Shown: positions 1 through 12,150, counted from the stretch's first letter. The stretch: DNA of 64,000 nt from Pleodorina starrii (GCA_030267565.1 BRXU01000023.1:62001-126000), one strand, 5' to 3'. The notes: generated by a model from the letters alone, not told the origin. Program-made: numbers and translations.

Positions 1-34
1 AGTTATATGGATGTCCACATCTGTGTGTTCACAG

Positions 35-3000
35 GTGGGCGACACGGTGGCTCCGGGCGATGTGTACTGCGAGGTGGAGACCGACAAGGCGACCATCTCG
101 TGGGAGAGCCAGGAGGAAGGTAGGTCGGAGGGGCAGTGCGGTGCGGTGCGGGGTGGCGGAGAAGCAGCGCCAGAAGTGAAAGGGACACTGCCGGGCGATG
201 TGGTGGGTGATGGCCTGGCGCAGTGGCCCCCTGCCCCCCTCGAGAGCGTGGCCTGACATCGTTCTTTTCAGCGCATGGTACACAGCTCATGGTACAGCGC
301 ATGGTCTTGAGGCTGATGGTCCGCCCGCTCTTCCCGTGTGTGGCCAGGCTACGTGGCTCGTATTCTGCTGTCTGATGGCAGCAAGGACATCGAGGTCGGG
401 ACGCCGGTGCTGGTGCTCGTAGAGGACAAGGTGCGGGGCGGAGCGGGGCGGGGCGGAGCGGGCCGGCGGTGTTGCATCCCTAAATTCTCAACAGAAAGCG
501 CGCCCTCGGCGGACGTGGCAAGGGGTTGACCAGCGTCCCGGCAGCCAAAGCAGGACTGGGATGGACGGGCAGGATGGCATCCGTGCAGCCGAGCGACCCT
601 AAGTGTCATCGTCACGAGCAGACAGTTTCGCAAGGGGCGCCCCGTGTTGGCGGGAGAGCGGGGGTTTCCAATTTAGGACTGCTGACATGGCGCACGGACG
701 GACGAACGGACGACGCCACCGTCATCCCCCACATCGAGAGCTCAGAGCAGAGCAGCCCCAAGCGTTGCGAACACATGGTGATGTGTTGTCTTTCCACAGG
801 AGGCCGTCGCCGCCTTTGCCAACTTCACGGGAGCCGCTCCGTCGCAGCCCGCCGCTCCGGCCGCTGCGCCCGCCGCCGCGCCCGCCCCTGCGTCGCCGCC
901 GCAGGAGCAGCCGGTGCCTACCCAAGGTGAGGTGCCCGTACTTCATCTGGGTCACGGCTTTCAACTCGGCCCCTGGGGTACATGGCTTCTTGCCCGGCTG
1001 CCAGTGCGCCTAATCGTGAAGCGCGCAGACCTTGGCGGCTTGGAAGGCCGTGCCATGATTAGTGAAAGATGTCGGCGTGTTGGATACGCTGCGGCATCAT
1101 CCCCTGCTCGAGTGCCCGTTTGGTGTCCGCGGTGCACACACGGGGGCTGGCGCCCTTGTGGCGGATTGACAGAGCCATGCCCTGTCCCGCACCCCACATG
1201 CTCACAGCAGCGCCCGCGGCGGCCCCCGCGGCGGCCGGCCCCGCGCCCGGTGGCCGGGTGCGTGCCAGCCCCTTTGCGCGCAAGCTGGCGGCGGAGTCGG
1301 GTGTGGAGCTGCAGGTCAGTGAGGGAGGGAGGGAGGGAGGGAGGGAGGACACGAAACGAAACCCTGAACACCCCCGGGCTGGGCTGGGCGCATGGGGTCC
1401 CTCTAACTGTAACCCCTGGGCCGGGCGGGGCGGGGCGGGGCGGGGCGGGGCAGGGCAGGGCAGGGCGGGGAGGGGAGGGGAGGGGCGGGGCGGGGCGGTA
1501 ACGAGGGCGGAGATTCGCGGGGCAGGGGCCGCACGGGAAGGCGTCCTGGTGGAGGCGGAGGTGGAGGTGGAGGCACGAGAGTCGGGGTGTGCCGCTGTGA
1601 AGCGTTTTCGGAGGTCCTCGGGCTCGTGCCATCACGGGACAAGAGGCGGGACAAGAGGCGGGACAGCTTTGTTATCCGAGTCCAGGAGCGTTAAAGGTCG
1701 AAGTGGTGTTGCGCCCCGAAACCACTGCACTGCCACTAGCCCTGATACCCTTGTGTGTGTGCGTGTTGGTAATCCGACCCTGCTCCGCCCCGCCGCGACA
1801 CAGGCCCTCACGGGGACGGGTCCTGAGGGCCGCGTCGTTGCTGCGGATATCGGGGCAGCCCCGCGCGCCGCCGTCGCCGCTGCTGCCGCTCCGGCAGCAG
1901 CGGCTCCGGCTGCTGCGGCGCCCACCGCTGCCGCCCCCGCGGCCGGGGCCGGGACCTTCGTCGATCTGCCGCACAACCAGATCCGGCGGGTCGTGGCCCG
2001 GCGGCTGCTGGAGAGCAAGCAGACGGTGCCTCACTATTACCTGACCATGGAGTGCAAGGTGAGGGGTGCATGCGGGGGAGGATGTGGAGGGGCGCTGCGG
2101 CGCTGCGCCGTGTGGCTTACATCAGGATGTCAGGGTGGGAACAGGAGCGGCTAGGCGTCTGTTGGGGTGAGCCGGCATTGCGAGCCTTCGATTAATTGGG
2201 GAGTTTTCACGGGCCAGCAGCCTACAGCATGCCCGCCATGTTTCCATCTCAGTAATCAGAGCCTCGCCGCCGTCGTTTTTCTGCCGTGTATGCCGATTCT
2301 GCCTCTCCGAGATTGGGTTACTCGTTACGCGCTCGTTGACGGCTCGTGGGAGGGCAGCTGCTGAGGGTAGCTCCAGAACCGCCTGACCTGACCCAGCCCT
2401 GGCCTGATCTGACCCGATCCGACCTCCGGCCTGAGCGCCCACCTGCCACTGCCAACATCGGCTGCCACCCGCCCTGCGACGCCCGCAGGTGGAGGAGATG
2501 CTGCAGCTGAGGGAGCGACTGAACGCCCTGGGCTCCAAGGCGGCCAAGGGCGGTGCCGGTGCGCCGGTGAGCAAGCTGAGCGTCAACGACTTCGTGATCA
2601 AGGCGGCCGCCAACGCCCTCAAGACGGTGCCAGGTGGGGTGGGAGCAAAGCGCCGTTGGGGGGCTTCCGGGGCGGAGGGCGTTTGCCTCCGCGGTGTCGG
2701 CCGGCCGGCAGGGGTCGCACCCGCTGCGGTGATAAATGGGTCAAAGCTGCTGGGAGAACCCAAAGGCCTTCCCCAAGGTATTGTCGAAGGATGATAGCAT
2801 GGCCTGACTTGAAAGTGCTTTGCGCGATCCGGATGGCCTCTGCGCGGCGGCGCAGTGTACTGCAAACAAGGTGCGATCGATTCCTGTCATCTGGCAGCCG
2901 CTGGTTTGGCTGGGAGGTAAAAAGAAGGTATCGCAGCGGGAGGGAGGGCGGCGACTCTTGCGACGAAACTCCGAACGCGCTGCATCACGCCCCCACCCTC

Positions 3001-4392
3001 CTCACGGCCGCAGGTGTGAACGCCAGCTGGTTCCCGGACTTCATCCGCCAGTACAGCAACATCGACATCAGCATTGCGGTGCAGACGCCGACCGGCCTTC
3101 AGGTGCGGATGGCGGAGAGGGTTTGGTTGGGTTGGGTGATGCGGTGGTGATTGGCGGATTGGAGACGCCCCTGGTAGAATTGGCATGGCACACGCCACTG
3201 GCCGAAGCGCCCACTGCAGTGCGGCACGGGAGTCTGTGCCACCGCACTCGGGTGCCTTGACGAGCCAGCCCTACTCGGATGTGCGTTCAGCGCCCCTTGC
3301 CGCCAAAGCTTTTAGAACTGTCGCTCAACTTTGCGGTGGCCCCCGCTATGGCTGACTTTGTGGGTCGCGGTGCGGTCTTCTCATGCTGCGCAGGTGCCCA
3401 TTGTGCGTGACGCCGACAAGAAGAGTCTGAGCGCCATTAGCGCCGAGATCCGGGCGCTGGCTGGGAAGGTGAGAGTGGCAGACTTGAGGGGCTGAGCTCG
3501 CTGCATGCTTGCCCTGCCGTACATCCGTGCGATTGATCGCGGTCAGGCCACTTGTGTTCAGGCCGCCACTTCGCTGCACCCTGGGATAGCGTGCCTCAGG
3601 AAGCGCGTGCCTTTGCGCTGCCCGGGGGTATTTCGGCTGCTCTAATGCTCGTGGGCCCAACGTCCATAACCCCCAACATACGGTACCCGACCAAACCCCC
3701 CGGCGGCCCAAACCCGACAGGCGAAGGAGGGCAAGCTGCTTCCCGACGACTACGTGGGCGGCACCTTCACGGTTTCCAACCTGGGCATGTACGGCATCAA
3801 GCAGTTCGCCGCCATCGTCAACCCGCCTCAGGTGGGCTGGGGGTAACTGCTGGGGCACCGAACTGCAAGGGGTGACTGCATACACCAGGAGCTGGGCCTT
3901 CCTGGATGAGCGAGCCGCGCGCACCGGCCGCCACTCTTCCGCTGATAGGTTGTTGCCTTAAAGTACACGCGTCTTTAGCACGCATGGATTGTGGCAGTGT
4001 CTGTCAGAGCGGACGCTCCAGGGACTGGCGGTTCGGTTTGGAAGCCCACAACGCCAGCACCAGGCAGCATCGCGGGGGGGGGGACAGTACAAGCACGACT
4101 CCAAGCACGACTGACCCACCCCTCAACCACGTCGCCTCGCCCCCCCTCCCCAAACGCCGCTCTCCCTCCCTCCCTCCCTGTACACACGCGCCTCTCCGTC
4201 CCTCAGTCGGCCATTCTGGCTGTGGGCGGCACGACGCCGGTGATCGCCCGCGTGGACGGCGTGTTCAAGGAGGTGCCCACCGTTGCGGTGACCCTCAGCT
4301 GCGACCACCGGGTCATTGACGGGGCCATGGGTGCGGAGTGGCTGGGGGCATTCAAGGCCACCCTCGAGAACCCGCTCACGACCCTCATGTAA
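35..4392 (+). CDS. DLA1: Dihydrolipoamide acetyltransferase, E2 of pyruvate dehydrogenase (5' partial)
   Basis: E2 core of the pyruvate dehydrogenase complex; transfers the acetyl group from lipoamide to CoA. The first exons lie upstream of the window. Exons read: 35-119, 348-430, 800-926, 1211-1314, 1804-2058, 2489-2633, 3014-3102, 3394-3468, 3721-3831, 4207-4392, all phase-consistent, giving 420 codons. Domain order: C-terminal half of a lipoyl domain with the lipoyl-lysine motif ETDKAT, an Ala/Pro-rich linker, a peripheral subunit-binding domain (ASPFARKLA to GRVVAADI), a second Ala/Pro linker, then the acyltransferase domain starting at [12 protein letters not shown] and carrying the catalytic motif DHRVIDG near the C-terminus. 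ETDKATI followed by QEEGYVARIL, and the ending, resemble mitochondrial rather than plastid E2, so a mitochondrial location is inferred. The symbol follows the Chlamydomonas naming habit and is tentative. A TGTAA signal lies about 480 nt past the stop. Confidence 0.93.
1321..1348. repeat. (GGGA)n microsatellite in E2 intron
   Basis: Seven or so GGGA units directly after the donor of the intron that follows the subunit-binding-domain exon. Low-complexity intron sequence. Confidence 0.9.
1422..1498. repeat. G-rich (GGGGC)n/(GGGAG)n tract in E2 intron
   Basis: A 77-bp run of G-tracts of three to four Gs separated by single C or A bases on the + (coding) strand, inside the intron 1315-1803. It contains many more than four G-tracts, so the DNA strand and the pre-mRNA could both form G-quadruplexes; that consequence is inferred. 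Confidence 0.9.
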
Positions 4393-4871
4393 TCACGGAC
4401 GCGCGGGTCCTCGGACCGCTGGGTCGCCGGGTCGCTGGGTTCCGGCGTTACGGCTCGAGCGCCGAGAGCAGGTAGCGATAGGAGCCGCCGCAGTACAGTG
4501 CGGCTGCTTATTACTGTGTCGAGTGGGCGTGCAACGTGTATTGGATTCGCAACTTGTTTACTGCTCAGTTGGCTCAGGTGGCTCTGCTGTTGATTGGCGT
4601 TTCGCGGCTACGGTGCCACCGCCTATCAGGGTGTCGGAAGAATTGTTAGCTGGGTCGAAGGCCATCGGGGCAGTGTGGAAGGCCCCGGGGCGCGTGAAGA
4701 TACGTGCATTCTGGGTTCTGGTCTCGAACGCTGCGTGGGCATGTTCCGCTCGTTAACTCACACGGCGGCCTTCGCTGCTCCGGAGGCGAGTTTGCGCCCA
4801 GCATGCGCTTCGAACGGGCAGCTGCATGCCGGGGGGGGGTTCGGGCGAGGGTTTTCGTGCGTGCGCAGGAC

Positions 4872-4876
4872 TGTAA
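4872..4876 (+). terminator. Polyadenylation signal TGTAA of the E2 gene
   Basis: TGTAA, the green-algal polyadenylation signal, 480 nt after the stop codon. Another TGTAA overlaps the stop codon itself (4388-4392) and is less likely to be used. Confidence 0.55.
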
Positions 4877-7654
4877 CAGGAGCATCATGTATAGGCCCCA
4901 GGATCATTCACTGCGTCCCTGGCCCCACTCTATATTTCCCTCGTCTAGCTCCGCGGCAGGCTTCGTTGCCGTGTCCTCTTTCACGACGGACACCTTGCAG
5001 TGCAGTGCAAGACACCTTGCTTGCATGGCCGCGGCCGGCCACTTGCGCCTGGGCGGCCCCATCCAGGGATGGGACTACGAACTACGAACAGGCTTTGGCC
5101 TCACACAACACCCTAATGGACATGTTTTACGGAACTATCTGGCTGCATCTCACCTGGGGTGTTCGGCAGTCGACCAAGTCAACATACAGACAACGATGAC
5201 TCAATGAGGACGGCGGCGCTGGACAACCGGACAGCCGCGTGTGGGGTCGGTCCCCAAGCGCACGAATCCCACATTTGGAGGCAGATCTCCCAACTGACTC
5301 ATTTGGTCCCATGGCTGCACCGCCACCGCACGCAGGTCCGTTCCGTCGCAGCGGTACGGGGTCGTGTCGACCGGCCGCGGCTGACACGCCGCTCAACGGA
5401 CAGCACCAGTCGAAGCTACGACCGCATCAGTCAGCGCGTCAATGAAACCGTTAGCACATACCGGTAGCAGTGCCAAATGTGCGCGGCAAAAAAGCTCAGG
5501 CCTCGGCTATTGCGCCCTATAAAGGCGCATCCCGGCGCATCAATGAACGCAATAAGGACGAGTTTATGCCCTTCGCAGCCCGGCCGCGAGCACCGTTGTC
5601 ATGCTAGACCCTCCCCCAATTGGATCTACAGCATATCTCTGCTTTCAGCCCAGCGAGGTTGTCGTACCTCGAATCCAGGGTGCAGGAAACAGCTCATTGC
5701 CCTGCGCACGTGGCCGGGGCGGCCCCTCCAGATCGCAGCCGGGCACCGGTACCGGTACCGGCGCAACCCCGCACACACACACACAGATACGCTCCGCCGA
5801 CAGGGCCCGTTGCGCCCCCGGGGGATTCCGCGCCCGTGCAAAGGGCGCCGCGTCAGCCCGCTGACCATCGTGCGTGCGCCAGGCACTGCCTGTTACTCCA
5901 CCGCCCGTGCGTCCGAGAGAATGCGACGAATGCTGCCCCACGGCAGCGCTCGAAGCGGCGCAGGTCCGACCCACAAGTCCGGTGAATTCCGCTCAACAGG
6001 GCCAGGTGAGGGGGAGGTACTGCCCCTGCCGCAACAAACTGTGCAGGCCTGGCCCACGTCATTCCAAGCCCCTCGCTGGGCCGCCACACTCAAATCACCC
6101 AGCGTCCCTACCAACAGAACAAACAAGGGTTGCAGGAGCTTATAGTCCGAACCGCAAGGGTGACTGCTTGCCGCAACAGTCGCATCGCACGACACCTCGA
6201 CAGCGTCAGCCACGTGACGGCGCACCGTGACGGATAGAGCCCAGGGATACGGTAGCTCCGGCAGATGGCGTCCGACTTGCAGCCGGGGTGGCCAGAGACT
6301 GGGCGGCCAGGGACTCCGCTCCAACTGACACGCTCGTTTGGACGAAATTATAGGTTCGCACATATACCACACACACAATGTGTTGATGTGATTAATACCA
6401 CACACACACAAGCTCGCGGAGCTCTCCTACAGCAGCATGACTCGGAACCACATCGCCCACGCGCAACGCTGTGCACGGCTTACTAAGTCACAGTCAAGAG
6501 CCCCGGTGCGCTCGCAGTCCCCGCCCCTCACGCAGAGGGAAGATCAAGGCGCCAGTCAGTCGGTCAGTCGTCAGGAAGGAGCCCGGCTCGGTCAGTCAAG
6601 ACAGCCAGACAGATAGTTAGTCGTCAGTTCGTTGTCCGTCAGTTTTGACCACGTCGTCCGTCAGGTATGACAATATATCTCTCTTAAGCATAGAAACACA
6701 CACACACACACACATGCTCACACCAGACGTTTCCCGAGTTGCTGATGCCGATCGGCCGCCCGCGCCGTCGGCAAGTCCCCGCACTGTAACCACCACAGCA
6801 GAACGTCCCCTGGCATCACTCGATGGCGCAGCAGTCCAGGCTTCGGTCCATCCTCTCACATGGCCTGGTAAATCGCACACAGCAAGTCCGAATCGCCCCA
6901 GGCCGCCAGAACGCTTCCCCATTCAAAGGCGACATCATCAAACTGGACACGCATTCTGCGCCTGATGGGGTTGACGCCGCGCCCACGCAGAATGGGCGAA
7001 GGCATCGCTAGGGGCGTCAGGCCGCCAGCACCCCGCCCCCTTGCTGGATCGCTCTCCGTGACATGGAGCCTCCCCTCGCCCGCTGCAACCGGGCGCGAGC
7101 TGCTGCGGTCCTTCACCCGACCACCACCATTGACGTGTGGCACACACCTGCAAAGGTAATGCGGGGTCAGGGTATTAGGGGCCAGAGGACAGTGGTCCGA
7201 CGGGGGAGAATCAACCCGACGCATCCGCGCGCTGTCGTACAGCCGTATGCATTAACAGGTGCGGCCGTACTAACCTTCGTCGCGGAACTCCACCATGTCT
7301 GCTCCTTTTTTCAGATCGCTGCCGTACAGGGGGCGGGGTTGGCGGAGGGTGGGGTTGGGGTATGAGGGTGGTGCGCAGTGGGCGGCAAAGGAGGCACACG
7401 AGGGTACATGAGGCAGGATGGGTAAAGCATTAAAACCCTTTGTACATCTGCTGGCAGGGCGCGTGGGGCCTGGCCTCGCGCGCCCTGCGCGTGGACGCAG
7501 GTTGCACTAGCTAGGCCCACGAACAACACAAGACGGAAAGGTCCCGACTGTACTGCAGGCAGGAGGCCGACTGCAGCAGAGATAGTCGGCCGGCTGCAAA
7601 TGTGCTGTCGATAGTACTCCCTCCCCGACTACCCTGATGTCTGCCTCCCACCAG

Positions 7655-7681
7655 GCTGCTGCTGCTGCTGCTGCTGCTGCT
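7655..7681. repeat. (GCT)9 trinucleotide repeat
   Basis: Nine uninterrupted GCT units just downstream of the GT69 reading frame (AGC/CAG on the gene's sense strand). One antisense frame would give polyglutamine, but nothing else supports translation. It may sit in the 3' UTR or in an unrecognised last intron or exon of that gene. Confidence 0.9.
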
Positions 7682-7732
7682 CCGTGTTTGTCCGCTCCTG
7701 AACGCTGCTGGTGTGCGCGAACCAGCGGCGCT

Positions 7733-9601
7733 TCATACGTGCCCCCCGTGAGGTCCCCACCCTCCGACTCCTCGTGGATGCAGCACAGCCCTGCACATGG
7801 TAATGCAGCACACGACGCTCGACACACGGCGGGCGGGCGGCACGTACCAGCAGTCCACCTCCCGCATGCGTTTCCCGGGGCCGCCGACGTTGCTTGACTC
7901 CCGGGAGATGTCATCGTGCTTGGGCAGCGACATCGCCTCGCGCACATCCGTCTGACGGAACGGCGCGTAGGCGACGCCGGGCACCCCCAGCGGCAGCGGC
8001 GTCGAGAGGGACTTGAACAGCTTGTTCGCGCCGGCCAGATCGTACGTCACCCGCACGTTGGGATCCATGATCATGTTGTCGTACCCCAACCGCCACATGT
8101 CGTCGCACAGCAGGCTGCACTCCGACGCCGAGCACTCGTCCTCCCGGTGTTCCCGAAAGTCCACGGCGCGCTCCACAAACGGCTGCGCGGTGATCACCGC
8201 CAGGCCGTTCCAGCAGCAGTGCACGCGCACCGGCCGGCCCGCCACCACGCGCGCGACGCTCGGTTCGTACACGACGTACGGCGCCCTATTCGTAAACATG
8301 CGCCCCGAGATGTCGCGCGCGACCCATTTGTCGTAGAAGAACAGGGGGCCGTATTCGCGCAGCAGCGGCTCGTGCGTGTGGTGGAATTTGCGCCAGCGCT
8401 TGCGGAGCGGGCCCCAGCGAGCCAGCCGGCGCGCCAGGCCGCGCGGCAGCAGCCACCTTGCGTGCAGGTAGGCGGTCAGCGTGTCCCGGTGCTCGGCCAC
8501 CGTCATGTCCGGCTCGGCCGCCATCCCCAGGTCCAGCCCACAAACCAGGTCGGCGGGGTACTGCAGCAGACGCAGCACGTCGGCCCCCGTGAAGAGCACG
8601 TCGTTCAGAAAGATGACGCGGCCGCTGCTGTTGAAACTGCTGCTGCTGCTGCTGTCGATGCTGTTGATGCTGTTGATGTTGCTGTTGCGCCGCCCGCCCG
8701 TTGGCGGCGCGCAGAACTGCCCCGTCGCGCTGCACAGCTGGTACAGCGGCAAGAGGGCCGCCGAGCGGACGCGGGCGAGGAAGTGGATGCGCTCCTCGCC
8801 CTTCTCCCGTTGGATGGTCCCATGCAGCTCGAGGTGATGCGGGACACTGTCCTTGCGCGCACAGAGATAAGCCGGGGGCACACGGGTTAGCCGCAGCAAG
8901 GGGGGCATGGGTAGAAGTGCTGATGGTTGAGCAACCGTCCGCGATGTGACACTCACAGACAGTCGTCCCCCCAGGGTGCTGTCCTGCATGAGGTGGGCAA
9001 CGGCTCACCTCAACGCGTCCAAGACGTCGCCCAGCACTTGCAGCCAGGCCGGCGTGCGATCTTTGCTGCCGCTCTCGTACACGGACACGAATGCGGGGTT
9101 GCCGTGGTGGGTAAGGGACGCCACCGTCAGCACCGTGTGGTATATGTAGTTGGGCATGACCAATTCCGCGTCCCGGACGTTCGTGGCAAGGAAGCAGCCC
9201 CCCGCGCATATCCCGGGCACCGTGAACACGCCGCCGGTTTGGGGCAGGGGCAAGACCAGCCCGGCTGCTTGTATGCGCGAGAGAAACTGGCTTGCTGCAT
9301 CGCAGAGGTTACTGTGGGCACCTTTCCCATCTGCTATAGACGCGAAACACTGCCGAAGGCCGGCGCTCTGAAGCAAGGACCTCAGGTCCTGGGCAGCAGT
9401 TTTTGCAGCGCGAAGGTGTGCGCCGGCGCGATATAGCTTGACACCATTGTAGAGTTGTCGTAGAGCAAGGAGGACGAGTAAAGCTAGAAGAATGCGCGAG
9501 CCGATAAAGACTAGTCGTTGTATCAAGCCCCGGTATCGGCGAGTCCGTAAGCGCAGTAAAAGTTGTCGAAGAGGTATCATTTTTATTTTGGCACGCGACA
9601 A
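7733..9601 (-). CDS. GT69-family (CAP59/CMT1-like) glycosyltransferase, type II membrane protein
   Basis: Resembles the CAZy GT69 family, whose known members include the alpha-1,3-mannosyltransferase CMT1 and capsule protein CAP59 of Cryptococcus; the substrate in this alga is unknown. Exon 1 is 9009-9601; exon 2 starts at 8846 after a GACAG acceptor, which keeps phase and reads LDALSVPHHL across the junction. A basic N-terminus and one hydrophobic segment at about residues 30-45 suggest a Golgi type II anchor. Family motifs in order: ESGSKDRTP, RIHFLARVR, VIFLNDVLF, CGLDLG, FFYDKWVARDI, CCWNGLAVI, ECSLLCDDMWRLG. A Ser/Asn-rich insert from a CTG/GTT-type repeat (about 8629-8695) precedes VIFLNDV. 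The C-terminus is uncertain: the frame runs to 7733 (568 residues), but a good GTACGT donor at 7847 could send it to an unseen last exon after VDCW. A 324-aa antisense frame is a shadow. Confidence 0.85.
8629..8695. repeat. Coding (CTG/TTG)n repeat in the GT69 gene
   Basis: Imperfect run of CTG, TTG and GTT triplets within exon 2, encoding a Ser/Asn/Ile-rich stretch on the minus strand. It falls just before the conserved FLNDV motif, where the family usually has a short loop. Confidence 0.85.
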
Positions 9602-10728
9602 CGCGTGGAATTAGGGGGTAGCCTATTATGTCCAAGTGTGTATTCTCGACTGTGGAGCCCCGTGGGGGCCCTATAACTGTTGCAAGGCAACAGAGGAACG
9701 TGCCATAGGTAGTCCCCACCGGGAAATTGTTCAAGAAAAACGAATGCGAAGGTCGCAATAAAGTTCGGCAACGGCGAGCACCAGGCGGCTGCCTTATAGA
9801 GTTATCGTGTATGTTTTCCCAATTGTATCGTTCTCAGGGAAGCTAACATTCAGTAGAATTCAAAAAGCAACAAAAGGAAAAAGTACGACCAGCTTGGGTG
9901 CCAAGCTTGGTTGAGGGGCACAGGGATTCACGGCAGTCGGACAGGTGGTTGGTCGGACGGAGTTTGCACATGACAAGCTGGAACCATGGTCGATTGGGCA
10001 ATCAGGTATCCTCGTGCATCGTGTGCATTCGTGCTAATCTATTGAACAGCCCATTCGCGACTACTAGGATCCGTGGGACACTCCGGATGGATCCGAAGGG
10101 AGCCGAGTCGCTTGCTCTCTGTTCTGCTTTCTCTAAATTCAACATAACCGCCGACGTTTTGTAATGTGCCTTCTTACTCTCGGGATGCCTTACACTCGGA
10201 ATACTTCTTGTTAGCGCGAACTTCCAGGGGTGTCCAGCAAGCACACCAAGTTACATCGCCACACAAACCATGATATCTTCTAGTCCTTATCCAGTCAAAC
10301 GCCCATTCGCTGTCTTCCTCCACGCCTAGGAGATACGAACCAAGAAATTGAATGCTTTGCCAAATCACCAGTTCATCACAGCGCCGCGCCAAAACCGAAT
10401 CGCTGCGGCGGAAATGCCACCAGCCGTTCACATGTCAAGCACAGCAACAACCCGGAGAATGCCGCACACGCACACTTGCCCGTGCAACGCAATCAAGAAA
10501 TGCACGCCTGTGCATGCGCATCCTACTGCCGTACGGCTGGGCTCACACCATGTTGTACGCATTCGCAAAGAAGTCTGGTTGGCTTCCTTCCAGCCCAACA
10601 TTCGCAAACAACAGCGCCATGTCAGATGCTAGGTCATGCCCCTAGCACAGCGTGCTGGATGTCGAAGCACTCCGAATACACCTTGACACTCGCGTCTGGT
10701 ATGGAAGCTGTATCCAGGCTGGTACCCT
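9602..10728. other. Interval between acyltransferase 3' end and GT69 5' end, no gene recognised
   Basis: Holds the promoter region of the minus-strand GT69 gene (near 9602) and the 3' UTR of the acyltransferase gene (near 10728). More AT-rich than the flanking exons. No convincing coding exon or RNA gene seen. Confidence 0.65.
10251..10255 (-). terminator. Polyadenylation signal of the acyltransferase gene
   Basis: TTACA on the + strand, so TGTAA on the sense strand, 474 nt after the stop. A second copy lies at 10190-10194. Confidence 0.5.
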
Positions 10729-12150
10729 TCACTGCAGGAAGCCGTGCCTGGAGAAATCGATTTTGCCGCCCTGATCCACAACGCCTGGAGGCGCCAGCAC
10801 TTTCGTGCCGCTCCAATCCACGGTCACCTGCACAGCGCAGTCACGGCAGTCGTGAGGCAACAAGCGAAGTGGAAAGGAAGCACTGCTGCGTGGCCGTGTC
10901 GCACACGTGGGAAAGCCGTCGTTGGCTGCAAACGTCGCCCTCGCTACCAGCATACCGGTATTTGCTGGCAGAGCTCGTGCGATGCACACGGCCCCGACGC
11001 GCCCACAGTGCCTCCATCTCGCGCCCCAAACAAACCGCGGCAAGCCGACCATTGCGTCGCCCACCTTGAGCTTCTTCAGCGCCAGGAAGTGCGCGTGGTT
11101 GTGAGGCAGGAGCGGCTGGTCCATGGCCTTGGCCATGAGCTGACGAACGTTCGCCGCGAAGAGCTTTGGGTTGGCCTTCTCCTCATCCGACGGTATGTAG
11201 GGGGGCAGGATAATGATCTCCAGGTCGTTCCGCCACTGGCACATGAGCCGCACCAGGTGCCACAGCTCCGAGTAAACCTGTCAGTTTGTACACAGCATTA
11301 CGACTGAGCGCATCAAAGCCCCGGCGGACCCTATATTGCCACGATGGTAAGTGCTGCTTTGCCGAGCTAACAGGGTGCCCACCTGCGTCCAAGCAGGGTT
11401 GTGCTCCTTGATGGCGTACTTGAGGCACACAGGCAAGACTGGTCTGCCGAGGACAAAAGCGCCCGTCCGGAACTCGAGCAGCCCGCGTCCATCGCCGCAG
11501 GTGCCCTCGGGGGCCATGCACACCATGGGGAAGCCGCCCGGCCTGCCGTAGGAAGGCTCCGATACCCGCTTCTGCAGGACCTCGGTGACGCTGCCCGTCA
11601 CAACGTACGCAACCGGGTTCTTGATGTCTTTCTTAGGCTTAGAGGGGGTCGAGGATCCAGGCCGCTGTGGCTTTTCCTCGTGGAAAAACACAGCCTGGTA
11701 GGCGCGGACGACGTACTTGATGATGGGCACATTCGACACGCTCGATTTTCCCACACCCGATGGTGCGAGGAGCCACATGATAGCTGGTGCATCGACATAG
11801 CTGACGTGGTTGAAGACTACAACGGAGCCAAGCGCCTCAGCCTTGGCGATGTTCTCGCGGCCTTTCACTTTGACACGGAACCCGAGCATCCACAAGACGA
11901 CGATCAGGAACTCTTTGCTGAAAAGAACCCACGCGCGACGGCGCTCCGTTAAAGGCTGAGCCACAGGCCAGTTCCAAGCCGCCAAGGTGTTGATGACAGC
12001 CACGATGCAACATGCGAGGACAGCTATCAGCAATCGCACCGGTACTAGCACCAGCAAGATCACCATTCGGCATGCTTCTGTGTTAGAAAACGGCGTGCGC
12101 AGCTCGAGGAAAGGAGAGTCATTTGTGTCATAGGGAGTCGGAGCCGACAT
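10729..12150 (-). CDS. Lysophospholipid acyltransferase (LPCAT/LPEAT-like, PlsC domain)
   Basis: Acyl-CoA-dependent acylation of a lysophospholipid at an ER-type membrane. Exons: 11383-12150, 11065-11277, 10729-10827, all joined in phase 0, predicting 359 residues. A hydrophobic stretch at about residues 28-57 (VILLVLVPVRLL...) is the membrane anchor. Catalytic motif NHVSYVD (NHX4D) lies near residue 115; the acceptor-binding motif APEGTCGDGR and FRTGAFVLGRPVLPV follow, as in the LPCAT1/LPEAT branch. SGVGKSSVSNVPIIKYVVRAYQAVFF between them is also typical in layout. No EF-hands are seen, unlike some animal and plant members, and the tail after LKKLK is only 32 residues. The last exon rests on splice sites and phase alone and is the least certain part. 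Substrate class (choline, ethanolamine or other) cannot be told. Confidence 0.88.

Larger units (their letters stand above)
4393..7732. other. 3.3-kb interval between two convergent genes, no gene recognised
   Basis: It lies between the stop codons of the E2 gene (+) and the GT69 gene (-), so it holds their 3' UTRs. Reading frames here, the longest near 5477-6145, show no recognisable domain and no exon-like conservation. Contents seen: CA microsatellites near 5772-5785, 6363-6413 and 6695-6714, a short run of GGTACC-type palindromes at 5743-5760, and a (GCT)9 run at 7655-7681. Confidence 0.7.

Noticed and set aside
1069..2154. 361-aa frame spanning E2 exons and introns
   Set aside because: Reads through two well-supported introns, including the G-rich repeat; the spliced frame matches E2 instead.
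5477..6145. 222-aa + strand frame in the E2/GT69 interval
   Set aside because: No family features, crosses CA microsatellite sequence, and overlaps equally long frames in other phases.
7629..7811. Minus-strand frame with eight glutamines
   Set aside because: Created by the (GCT)9 repeat; no start, splice or family evidence beyond its position after GT69.
7916..8890. 324-aa + strand frame
   Set aside because: Antisense shadow of the GT69 catalytic exon.
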